Part shown: piece by piece, positions 55,429 through 63,430 of the stretch
Layout of the letters: every line of letters begins with the position of its first letter
Position numbering within the stretch: position 1 is the first letter of the stretch
Origin: CANDYO01 sp964627795
GTDB lineage: Bacteria > Pseudomonadota > Alphaproteobacteria > Rickettsiales > CANDYO01
DNA length: 64,000 bases
Assembly (NCBI GenBank): GCA_964627795.1
Contig: CAZVLF010000004.1
Location: 1-64,000, forward strand
Direction: 5' to 3'
The notes under the pieces: model-generated
Seen by the model: the letters and a program-made list of their open reading frames with translations, nothing else
Database searches by the model: none
What the model was told of the DNA's origin: nothing
Translations under genes and position numbers: made by a program

Positions 55429-55944
55429 CTATTTTATAATTTCATGCAATATATCGTTAAGATCTTGATTTGACTTTATTTCAATAAATCTACAATGCTG
55501 GTACCTTTCTTTTAAAATTGAGATTTGCTTGGAAACTCTTTTGTTAAAATTGCATAAGTATTTTAATAGTTTAAAGCTTATAGTTTCCTTGCACCTTAAG
55601 GCACGATCATCTATTTGCTTATCTTTGAATATTAGGCGTTTTAGAATTCTAAAAAAACAAATATATATTGGATAATTAAAGAATAAAACTAAGTCTGCTT
55701 TAGCAAAACGCATTTCCAATGAATTTATGCAATTTCCATCAATAACCCACTGATCTTGATCTATAAAAGATTTTTGGATAGAAATAAAGTCATAATAGTT
55801 TCGTTCTATCCAGTTTTCTGTGTAAAAAAATTTATCTAAATGATGAAGAGGGATCTCTGTAACTTGATGTAGCTTTAAAGCAAAAGTTGATTTACCACTG
55901 CCAGGGCGTCCAAAAATCATGATTTTAGAATATTCAAAATACAT
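55429..55944 (-). CDS. P-loop nucleotide kinase-like protein (FlaR/topology-modulation type)
   Basis: A 171-residue P-loop protein with Walker A GRPGSGKST at about 12-20, an adenylate-kinase-like arrangement (HHLDKFFY, WVIDGNC, ADLVLFFNYP) and a basic lid region. It resembles proteins annotated as DNA topology modulation protein FlaR or AAA family ATPase, whose real function is unclear. ATG 55920 (MIFGRPG) is a possible shorter start. It converges with the broken GT32-like gene. Confidence 0.75.
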   Translation of the reverse strand: MYFEYSKIMIFGRPGSGKSTFALKLHQVTEIPLHHLDKFFYTENWIERNYYDFISIQKSFIDQDQWVIDGNCINSLEMRFAKADLVLFFNYPIYICFFRILKRLIFKDKQIDDRALRCKETISFKLLKYLCNFNKRVSKQISILKERYQHCRFIEIKSNQDLNDILHEIIK

Positions 55945-56109
55945 TAAATATAGTTATTCTTTTAATTTAATTATAGTAATTATAAGAGAATGATATAAAA
56001 TTATCAATCAATCCATCTTTTTATGGGTTTTATAGACTACATTGTAAGCAATTAATATCGCAAAAGAAACCTTTGAGTTTTAAAGGTTTGATTTCATTTT
56101 ACACAAGCA

Positions 56110-56137
56110 TTGACAATTATTAATATATTGATACCAT
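56110..56137 (+). promoter_or_regulatory. Possible promoter of the first coiled-coil gene
   Basis: TTGACA (56110-56115), 16-nt spacer, TACCAT (56132-56137). The -35 is perfect, the -10 is poor. Confidence 0.35.
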
Positions 56138-56186
56138 TAAATTTAAAGTCTTAACTTTTTGTGAAGCTTTTGCTAAGGAGGTGCAT

Positions 56187-56594
56187 ATGGCAAAGAATTT
56201 TTTAAAAGATAGCTTTAATGAAGCAACAGAAGCTATTCAAGATGGATTATTTAAAGTTGCAGATGAAATAGAAAACTTTATAGACTTCGTTGAAGATGCT
56301 AAAGAAGGCGATAAAGTAAAAAAAACATTAAAAAGTCTAGAAGAAACACTCTCAAAATATCAAAATCAAATACTTACGTTCTTTAAAGATTCTTCAAGTA
56401 AAGCAGAAAATGAAGAATTTTCAATAATTGATGATGAAAAAAAATTGTTTTTAGAGCAAGAGCTAGATTCATGTCAAAAAGATTTTAATATAGCCTTAAA
56501 AAGGTTATTTCAATGTGAAACTAAGCTTAGTTACTATGAAAGCTCTATAAATAGTGATACAACACTAGCTGGTGAAGAGAAGACAGAATTGTAA
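56187..56594 (+). CDS. Small amphipathic-helix protein 1
   Basis: A 135-residue hydrophilic helical protein that I do not recognise. I start at ATG 56187, as AAGGAGG lies 5 nt upstream. The N-terminal half is an acidic amphipathic helix (DEIENFIDFVEDAKEGD); the C-terminal half is a predicted coiled coil with CQKDFNIALKRL. The latter matches the pattern CEKKYKEAAEKL in the neighbour at 56731, so the two may be diverged duplicates. No signal peptide. The ribosome site is among the strongest in the window, which suggests high expression. Confidence 0.6.
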   Translation: MAKNFLKDSFNEATEAIQDGLFKVADEIENFIDFVEDAKEGDKVKKTLKSLEETLSKYQNQILTFFKDSSSKAENEEFSIIDDEKKLFLEQELDSCQKDFNIALKRLFQCETKLSYYESSINSDTTLAGEEKTEL

Positions 56595-56730
56595 ATATTA
56601 CAGAAATTTATTGTATGAATTTATAGTTATCACTTAATTATATTTCTTTAGTATAACTATCTTAATATAGAGATTTATTAATAAAGTAAATATAATTTTG
56701 TTTTAAATTACACGCCAAAAGGAGGATAAA

Positions 56731-57027
56731 ATGGGATTTAAGAAAGAGATTCAAAAAGCAGGAAAAAAAGTAGAAAAAGTAGTAAGAAAAGCGCGTGATG
56801 ATGTGGTAAATGTTTTTAAGGATAAAGGAGAAAATCAAAGAGTTAATGAAAAGAATTCCAAGCTCCATGAAGAAGTAAATAACCTTAGCCAAGAGAAGGA
56901 GGCTTGTGAAAAAAAATATAAAGAAGCAGCGGAAAAATTAGAAAACCTTGAATCTTGCCTTCAACAAATAAATAATTATAAAGAGGAAAAGGTTATTGTT
57001 ATAGGTGATGTGGATACTGGTAACTAA
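56731..57027 (+). CDS. Small amphipathic-helix protein 2
   Basis: A 98-residue, Lys/Glu-rich coiled-coil protein that I do not recognise, starting MGFKKEIQKAGKKVEKVV. The basic N-terminal helix is followed by a heptad-like region to about residue 85 and a short tail ending DVDTGN. AAAGGAGG precedes the ATG by 6 nt. Shares C-x-K-x-[FY]-x-x-A-x-x-[RK]-L with the preceding gene. The 136-nt gap between them has no clear promoter. Confidence 0.6.
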   Translation: MGFKKEIQKAGKKVEKVVRKARDDVVNVFKDKGENQRVNEKNSKLHEEVNNLSQEKEACEKKYKEAAEKLENLESCLQQINNYKEEKVIVIGDVDTGN

Positions 57028-57097
57028 AGTATTGCTTACAAAAATGCTACTTACTTATAACTAATATTATTTTGATTTCTAGTATAATTATGTTTAG

Positions 57098-57172
57098 TGG
57101 TGCCGCCAGAAAGAATCGAACCTTCGACCTCATCATTACCAATGATGTGCTCTACCACTGAGCCATGGCGGC
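57098..57172 (-). tRNA. tRNA-Thr (GGT)
   Basis: On the minus strand: acceptor GCCGCCA with 3' arm TGGCGGC, anticodon stem CATCA/TGATG around TTGGTAA (anticodon GGT), T loop TTCGATT, discriminator A and encoded CCA (57098-57100). Confidence 0.95.
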
Positions 57173-57241
57173 AATATTTCCTAGACAGGAGATGAATAAA
57201 ATGACATATTATCTTTTAAACCGCAAGAAATAATTATCAAT

Positions 57242-57391
57242 ATGGAAACAAAAAATAGCCTTGAGCAAACAAAAGTAATAAAAAAAACAAATTTTACTAA
57301 TAGAAATATTGATCGTTTAGCTGAAAAATTAAAGCAAAACTTAACTCGAAGAAAAGAAGCTCAAAATAATAATGAAAGCGAAAATAAATAA
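57242..57391 (+). CDS. Small hydrophilic protein
   Basis: A 49-residue open frame starting METKNSLEQ and ending NNESENK, with a central helix NIDRLAEKLKQNLTRRKEA. It is too short to judge by length, but the amphipathic helix and codon use look coding. No strong ribosome site. Function unknown. Confidence 0.4.
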   Translation: METKNSLEQTKVIKKTNFTNRNIDRLAEKLKQNLTRRKEAQNNNESENK

Positions 57392-57415
57392 GAAGATTTG
57401 TTTTTATATTTTGAG

Positions 57416-58855
57416 TTATTCATCCTCCTCAAATATATTTACAAGCTTATTTTTTAAAGCATAATAATAGCGAATAAGAATATTATTAACTATATTTATT
57501 TTACGTCCTTCTTTATTTTCATTTTTTGCAAATTGAGAAGTTTGAGTGGATAAAGGTTGGCTTGAATATACATCAGAAAGCTGCTTACCAGAACTATTAG
57601 AAAATTTATTCACCGAGGAAGAGCCTTGAGTAGCTTGCTGAGTTTTTTCTAAAGGATTGGCAATAACTTGATCAGCCTTACTAGTAGTAGTAGGATCTTG
57701 AAAAACTACAGGCTGTGGGATTGGTGGCATTTCAGGTTTCTTATCTATTTCAGAATCAGACAAAAAGTCCTTAGAAAATTTAGGAGTAAAGTCAGAATTT
57801 AAAACTTTAGAAGGTTCATTTTTAATAGATGATTTACCAGATGAGTTTTTGTTTGATGCTTCATCTAAATTAGTTGTGGGTAATGAAACAGGAAGTAAAG
57901 CTGCGTGGTCATAAATTCTTCCGCCACTTGTAGTTTTTGGTAACGTACCGGAAGCAGTTTTAGCTCCATTGCCAGAACTTGATTTAGATGTTGGTAAAGA
58001 ACTAGTTGTCTGTTTTGAACCTACAGATAGTTGATTATTGTTTATAGTTTGTCCATCACTAAGAATTGGCTCAGAACCTTCTGAGTTAAGTTTAACTACT
58101 GGCAATGATCCAGTAGATTTAAGGTTTTCAGCTTTGCTTAAAGGAGTGCTGCTTAGCTTTTCTTTAATATTTGAGCTGTTATTAGATGAACTCTTATTTC
58201 CACTAGTTGTTAACTTAGAGCCACTAGAATTTGTATTGCTAACGTTTAAGTTTGTTTTTTGATTAGTGTTTGAAGATTTAGAGTTTTGAGAATCCTTCTT
58301 ATCATTTAGGTTGCTTGTGAGATTTACTTTGCCATTAGCTTTATTATTGCTTTCAATATTAGAGTTTGAAGGGGTTACATTTGTTTTAGCATCCTTCTTG
58401 TCGCTAGTTTTCTGTTTTTTGGCAATAGCTTTGTTATATTTGATAACTTTTTGTAAGTCACATGATTCATCACTGCAGGTAGGTTTTTCTGAAAGTGAAT
58501 CATCCATTTCTTGAGTAGTTTTACTTGGACGAGATTTAAAATTTCTATCCATAAGGCTATTTAGTTCTCTAACATTTAGAACAGGTCTTCTGCGGTTTTG
58601 CTTTATTTCTTTTAAAGAAATAGGTGCATCAATAGATTGATAATTTTGATAAGTGTCAAAATTATTATCTTGTCTCTTTACTTTTTTTAATTGTTCTTGC
58701 TGAATTTTCTTAGCTAAATCATAGGATTGGGCATTGGGATTATCAGATGGATTTCTTCTTGGAGGAAGCTCTTTCTCTTTTGCACAAGCAAAAACTAGGA
58801 TTAAAATCGAAATTTTTAAGATATTACTAGTTATAGTTTTACTACTAAAATTCAT
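57416..58855 (-). CDS. Low-complexity Ser/Asn/Thr-rich lipoprotein
   Basis: A 479-residue protein with a signal peptide and lipobox (LVFA-C24), so a lipoprotein. After a basic N-terminal domain (KIQQEQLKKVKRQDNN; RNFKSRPSK), residues ~150-430 are a Ser/Asn/Thr/Lys-rich, probably unfolded linker. Within it a degenerate unit recurs: TGSLPVVKLNSEG, TSSLPTSKSSSGNG, SGTLPKTTSGG, PVSLPTTNL. The last 40 residues (NIVNNILIRYYYALKNKLVNIFEEDE) could be an amphipathic or membrane-touching helix. I recognise no family. Possibly a surface or periplasm-spanning protein. Confidence 0.6.
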   Translation of the reverse strand: MNFSSKTITSNILKISILILVFACAKEKELPPRRNPSDNPNAQSYDLAKKIQQEQLKKVKRQDNNFDTYQNYQSIDAPISLKEIKQNRRRPVLNVRELNSLMDRNFKSRPSKTTQEMDDSLSEKPTCSDESCDLQKVIKYNKAIAKKQKTSDKKDAKTNVTPSNSNIESNNKANGKVNLTSNLNDKKDSQNSKSSNTNQKTNLNVSNTNSSGSKLTTSGNKSSSNNSSNIKEKLSSTPLSKAENLKSTGSLPVVKLNSEGSEPILSDGQTINNNQLSVGSKQTTSSLPTSKSSSGNGAKTASGTLPKTTSGGRIYDHAALLPVSLPTTNLDEASNKNSSGKSSIKNEPSKVLNSDFTPKFSKDFLSDSEIDKKPEMPPIPQPVVFQDPTTTSKADQVIANPLEKTQQATQGSSSVNKFSNSSGKQLSDVYSSQPLSTQTSQFAKNENKEGRKINIVNNILIRYYYALKNKLVNIFEEDE

Positions 58856-59028
58856 CTAATTATTAAGACCACATTTTTATTTGGATTATTTTAACTAAAT
58901 ATGATTAATAAAAGGTTAATATTATAAAATGAAGTATGAGAGTATAAAGCGATTCTTAGGAACAAAAAAACATAACTTTAATAGTAAATAAAGGAAAAAA
59001 TTTTATACTTGGATTTTTTAAATTATCA

Positions 59029-59057
59029 TTGCGATTAACAATTTATAGATATATACT
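59029..59057 (+). promoter_or_regulatory. Promoter of tRNA-Val
   Basis: TTGCGA (59029-59034), 17-nt spacer, TATACT (59052-59057), 17 nt before the mature tRNA. Confidence 0.6.
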
Positions 59058-59074
59058 GCGGTTGGATTTTAATG

Positions 59075-59151
59075 GGGCGGTTAGCTCAGTTGGTTAGAGC
59101 GCAGCGTTGACATCGCTGAGGTCGGAAGTTCGAGTCTTCTACCGCCCACCA
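59075..59151 (+). tRNA. tRNA-Val (GAC)
   Basis: Acceptor GGGCGGT/ACCGCCC, anticodon stem CAGCG/CGCTG around TTGACAT (anticodon GAC), T loop TTCGAGT, discriminator A and encoded CCA (59149-59151). Confidence 0.96.
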
Positions 59152-59477
59152 TAACTAATGGTAGCGATACATTCACACAACCCAGCTTATCCTACCAAAT
59201 AACCATCTTAACATAACGTAGTTGCTAGCTTTCGTGTTTCTCTATGTTACTCTGAAATAGCGTTTATTTTATCAAATTCAGATAAATTTTGCTCAAGTTT
59301 TAGTACGATTTAAGTCTCCAAACTCTAATTAAGGTATTGATTATTAGCAAAGTAACAAACTATTAATTATTGCATAATAGTTAATTCATTAAAATTAGAG
59401 TCAATCTATTGCAGGAAGTATGTTAATTATGATTAATATTTATTTTATAATAACTTTAACGGTAGCAAGTAAAATTT
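59152..59477. other. Intergenic stretch after tRNA-Val
   Basis: About 326 bases. A hairpin AACTATTA/TAATAGTT lies near 59360-59385. The plus-strand frame from the ATG at 59158 has several stops but one open stretch of about 35 codons; I do not consider it a gene. No attachment-site duplication of the tRNA end was seen. Confidence 0.4.
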
Positions 59478-60491
59478 ATGAATATGCAAATTACATCAAA
59501 CAACATATATAAATATTGTGAAAAAAGTTTATCATCTTCATATTATGAGGTTTTTAAAAATTTTTCAGTAGATCAAAAGAACACTTATTGCGCTATGTAT
59601 GAACTGAAAAATGTTCAACAAAATAAATATGGCATTGGTCAAACATTTCGCTTACAAACCGCAGATACAGAATACAAAACTATTACCATCATTAAAACAA
59701 TTGGAGAAGGTGGATTTAAAAAAGCAGCTCTTCTTGATGATAGCACCGTATTAATGTTTCCAAATATTGATACTAATTCACTAGAATCCAGAACTTATGC
59801 TTGGACCATTACGGTAGATAATGAAGCTAATACCGCTAAGTTTATAGAAGATATCAATGTGCCTGGGTTAAACAGAAAAAAAGCTTATCTTGAAGTTCAA
59901 AGTAATGATATTACCTACAAGCTTCCAGTGTTATTATCTGATTTATTTGCGCAATATGCAGAAAAAGGTTTGTTTATGAGGGATGTTAAAAATCCTCTAT
60001 CGTCATTCATTTCAGCTAAAGAAAAAAGGTCATTGGGGGTATAATTATGAAGTTTGGGAAGAACCAATTAAACCTTTAGTTCGAGATGTTGCAACTATAG
60101 TATTAAATGGGTTTCAACAGATCACTGGAGATGCTGGAAACATTGTTCTTAAAGAAAATGATAATGGTAATTATGAATTCCATTACTTTGGCTATGATTT
60201 TAATGGTCCAAACGGAGATCGAAATTCTATACATTCTGAGGCAGAGTGCGCTAGATACCAAAAATATTCTCTTACCGAGGTATGTGGTATATAGCAGCAA
60301 AATCAAAATCACTTATTTCAGATATTGTTTATCACAGCTTATATAGTTTAAATTTAGGTAAAGAAGCACGACAAAATTCTGAAGCAACAGAAAAGTTTTC
60401 ATATAGTGTTGGTGATCATTTTTTAACATGTGATTTTATCAAACAAGCGGTAAGAGAAAACATACATAGTAATCATTTTGAGGAGTTATAA
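59478..60491 (+). pseudogene. Broken kinase-like gene (putative effector)
   Basis: Three overlapping frames (59478-60044, about 60020-60294, about 60285-60491) read as one protein of about 335 residues. The first has a glycine-rich loop IGEGGFKKA (75-83) and a catalytic-loop-like FMRDVKNP (167-173), as in protein kinases, but no Lys in the following VLMFPN. Its frame breaks around an A6/G5 homopolymer region (60021-60040). The second carries EPIKPLVRDVATIVLNGF and YDFNGPNG; it ends TEVCGI and a second shift leads to AAKSKSLISDIVYHSLYSL. Kinase-like fold is a tentative reading. Confidence 0.55.
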
Positions 60492-60496
60492 TTAAT

Positions 60497-61354
60497 ATGA
60501 CGAAATGTGAAATTACAATTTTTTTAGAGCATCATGACGATAAGGGAGCCACTGAGACCATTAAGTCTCTTCTAGCTCCGTTAAAAGCTAGAGGTTATAT
60601 TAATTATTTATTCGAAGAACCAAGTGACCAAAATTATGCTGCAACAACGAATGCGCTTAAAATCGCCAAAAATTATTACTTAAATGTGTTATTGGATGAG
60701 GACCTTAGGTCGAGCATAGAAAACACAGTTTATATAGGACTAAATAATAAAGAGTTAGCAGAAATACTAGCAAATTCAAGAAACATACCGGATCTAGAGG
60801 AAATTGGTCAGCAATTTAGAGAAATAAAAGAATCCTATGATGCTACTTTAAAATTATTATACCACACACAAAGATAAGGATTTAAAATTTATAATATTGA
60901 TATGCCTATGGTTATGAGAAATGAGCATGAAGAGCTTTATGCTTCTGATGATCAAGTTCAGACTAAAGAAAATATAGAAAAAAGAAACGAATATATGGCA
61001 GATCAAGCTCAAACAATCTGTCAGGATGGTGGAAATAAGCAGGTGCTTTTGGTGGGATTATAGCATCATGGTATTGCAGAAGTTTTAGAAAATAGAGGAT
61101 TTACAGTAAATAAAATAGCAGTTTTTGCCAATAAACCTATTTCAATAGAAAACTTACCTCAAGGACTATCTCAAGCTCAAATAGATGATGTATTGTATAG
61201 CTCTAGGGTGAGAAATATTTCCAGTCCTGAGCATCAAGCAATTAATAATTTCACTTTAATTGATTTATATCAAAATCCTGATTTAAATTATAATACTGTA
61301 ATTCTTGGGGAATTAGATAAAACTATCCAGTCTAATATAGGCGTGGAGTTATAA
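60497..61354 (+). pseudogene. Gene with two in-frame stops, Tiki/TraB/ChaN-like
   Basis: A single 286-codon frame from ATG 60497 to TAA 61354, interrupted by TAA at 60875-60877 and TAG at 61061-61063. Coding character continues across both stops. The N-terminus has FLEHHDD (E11, H12, H13) and YLFEEP (E40, E41); after the first stop RNEYMADQ; after the second, HHGIAEVLENRGF. The set Glu-His, Glu, Arg-Asn, and GxxHHG resembles the Tiki/TraB/ChaN/EreA hydrolase superfamily. It starts 5 nt after the broken kinase-like gene, so both were probably one operon. Confidence 0.5.
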
Positions 61355-61355
61355 T

Positions 61356-61520
61356 TTGCAATTTGCACTATCCACCTACTCGGTTGTCAACACTAAAAAA
61401 TTGTCTTGAGCTCTGGATGCAGTAGAAACCTTAGAATCATTGCGCAGAAAAAAGTCCGAAAAAGGTGTCATTCACTCCACCATTAATTTACAGCTTGACA
61501 AGATTAGTTTGATATACTAA
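61356..61520 (+). pseudogene. Possible short coding remnant before tRNA-Ile
   Basis: A frame reading QFALSTYSVVNTKKLS, a TGA at 61407-61409, then ALDAVETLESLRRKKSEKG and on to a stop at 61518-61520. It is shifted by one relative to the gene just upstream. The composition looks coding rather than intergenic but I recognise no family; it may be an eroded continuation of that gene or of something inserted by the tRNA. Confidence 0.3.
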
Positions 61521-61542
61521 ATTTCAAGTTCCTCATAAAGAG

Positions 61543-61619
<77 letters not shown>

Positions 61620-61816
61620 TTTTTAAAAATCTTATAATTTTTATTTCAAAATTATATTAATCAAACATAATTATATATTCCTAATTTAATTGTTTTTTAT
61701 ATATAGATAAATAGAGATTATTTTTTCCAGAATAATTATCTAAAATAGCTTTATTAGCTCACTTAACTTTAATTTTAACGGAGATTTTTACTTAAAAAAT
61801 ATGTGGGGATACGTGT

Positions 61817-61845
61817 AAAAGAGGCAATTTAAGCCTCTTTTTTTA
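61817..61845. terminator. Bidirectional terminator, tRNA-Ile side / ctaD
   Basis: 9-bp stem AAAAGAGGC (61817-61825) / GCCTCTTTT (61833-61841) with a 7-nt loop. The plus strand continues with more Ts (to 61844); on the minus strand the stem itself ends in TTTT just after the ctaD stop. Confidence 0.8.
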
Positions 61846-61847
61846 AA

Positions 61848-63416
61848 TTAATCCTTTAAAACCGGAATTTTTTCAAAGCTATGAAATTCAGGTGGAGAAG
61901 GCAAGGTCCATTCTAAAGTTGTAGCTCCTTCGCCCCATGGGTTGTTTGGACATTTTTTCCCCCATTTTAAAGTGTAAAAAACGATGAAGACGAAGAAAAA
62001 ACTACTAACTAAAGCAATTGTAGATCCTATTGTTGAAACAAAGTTCCATCCTTGGAAAACATCAGGATAATCAGGTATACGCCTTGGCATTCCAGCAAGT
62101 CCTAAGAAATGTTGAGGAAAGAAAGTTAAATTTACTCCAATAAAAGTTGTAACAAAATGCACTATCCCCATCCATTCTGGATATTGCCTTCCAGAGATTT
62201 TTCCAAACCAATAATAAAATCCCGCGAAAAGTGAAAATAATGCTCCTAATGACATCGTGTAGTGAAAGTGAGCAACAACATAATATGTATCTTGAAATAC
62301 TCGATCAATAGAAGAATTTGAAAGAACCACTCCAGTTACACCACCAATTGTAAAAAGAAGAATAAATCCTACAGAAAATAACATAGGCGTTTTAAATTCA
62401 ATTGAACCACCCCACATTGTGGCAATCCAGCTAAATATTTTAATTCCAGTTGGAACCGCAATAATCATTGTTGCAGCAGTAAAGTAAGCTAAAGCATCAA
62501 CGCTTAAACCTACTGTATACATATGATGTGCCCATACCACAAAGCCAACAAAACCTATACCTACCATTGCATAAACCATTCCTAAATAACCAAAAATAGG
62601 TTTTTTAGAGAAGGTTGAAATTACTTGGCTAACAATTCCAAATCCTGGTAGAATTATGATGTAAACTTCTGGATGACCAAAGAACCAGAATAAGTGTTGA
62701 AATAAAACTGGATCTCCTCCGCCTGCAGGATCAAAAAAGTGAGTTCCAAAGTTACGATCTGTTAAAAGCATAGTGATTGCTCCACCAAGCACAGGTAAAG
62801 CTAGAACTAATAAAAATGCCGTAACTAAAATTGACCAAACAAAAAGAGGCATTTTATGTAAAGTCATACCTTGGGCTCGCATATTTAAAATGGTAACTAT
62901 CATGTTAATAGAACCAAGAATAGAGGATATACCTGCAAGATGAAGTGAGAGAATAGCAAAATCAACAGCCATGCCTGGATGAAAGTTCATACTACTTAAT
63001 GGAGGATAAATAGTCCATCCAGTTCCAGGACCTGCATCAACTAATGCTGACATTAGCATTAAAATAAAAGAAGGAATAAGAAGCCAGAAGCTGATATTAT
63101 TCATTCTTGGGAATGCCATATCCGGAGCCCCAATCATCAATGGAACAAACCAATTACCAAATGCTCCAACAGTTGCAGGCATGATCATGAAAAATACCAT
63201 TATTAAGGCATGTGCGGTTATAAAAACATTATAAAGTTGATGGTCCCCATTTAAAATTTGAGCCCCAGGTTGAGCTAGTTCAAGTCTTAATACTTCTGAA
63301 AATGCTCCCCCAATTAGACCAGCAATTATTGCAAATATTAAGTACATAGTACCTATATCTTTATGATTGGTAGAAAATAACCAGCGTTTTATGCCTGTTG
63401 GATGATTATCGCTCAT
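61848..63416 (-). CDS. ctaD: Cytochrome c oxidase subunit I
   Basis: Catalytic core of the aa3-type terminal oxidase in the inner membrane. 522 residues, about 12 membrane segments. Haem a and Cu-B ligands are in place: HALIMVFFM (haem a His), WFFGHPEVYIIILPGFG (Cu-B His with cross-linked Tyr), VWAHHMYTVG (Cu-B His pair) and the late VAHFHYTMSLGA (haem a3 and haem a His). It follows ctaC by 14 nt. Confidence 0.97.
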   Translation of the reverse strand: MSDNHPTGIKRWLFSTNHKDIGTMYLIFAIIAGLIGGAFSEVLRLELAQPGAQILNGDHQLYNVFITAHALIMVFFMIMPATVGAFGNWFVPLMIGAPDMAFPRMNNISFWLLIPSFILMLMSALVDAGPGTGWTIYPPLSSMNFHPGMAVDFAILSLHLAGISSILGSINMIVTILNMRAQGMTLHKMPLFVWSILVTAFLLVLALPVLGGAITMLLTDRNFGTHFFDPAGGGDPVLFQHLFWFFGHPEVYIIILPGFGIVSQVISTFSKKPIFGYLGMVYAMVGIGFVGFVVWAHHMYTVGLSVDALAYFTAATMIIAVPTGIKIFSWIATMWGGSIEFKTPMLFSVGFILLFTIGGVTGVVLSNSSIDRVFQDTYYVVAHFHYTMSLGALFSLFAGFYYWFGKISGRQYPEWMGIVHFVTTFIGVNLTFFPQHFLGLAGMPRRIPDYPDVFQGWNFVSTIGSTIALVSSFFFVFIVFYTLKWGKKCPNNPWGEGATTLEWTLPSPPEFHSFEKIPVLKD

Positions 63417-63430
63417 AAACTAATTACCTT

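Noticed and set aside
59478..61354. Alternative genetic code or programmed recoding to explain the stops
   Set aside because: All intact genes in the window end at ordinary stops and none contains internal TAA/TAG/TGA; frameshifts plus mixed stops fit pseudogenes.
61495..61523. TTGACA...TAAATT as a firm promoter of tRNA-Ile
   Set aside because: The -10 is weak at the right spacing and the better TATACT is only 12 nt from the -35; mentioned only as a possibility.
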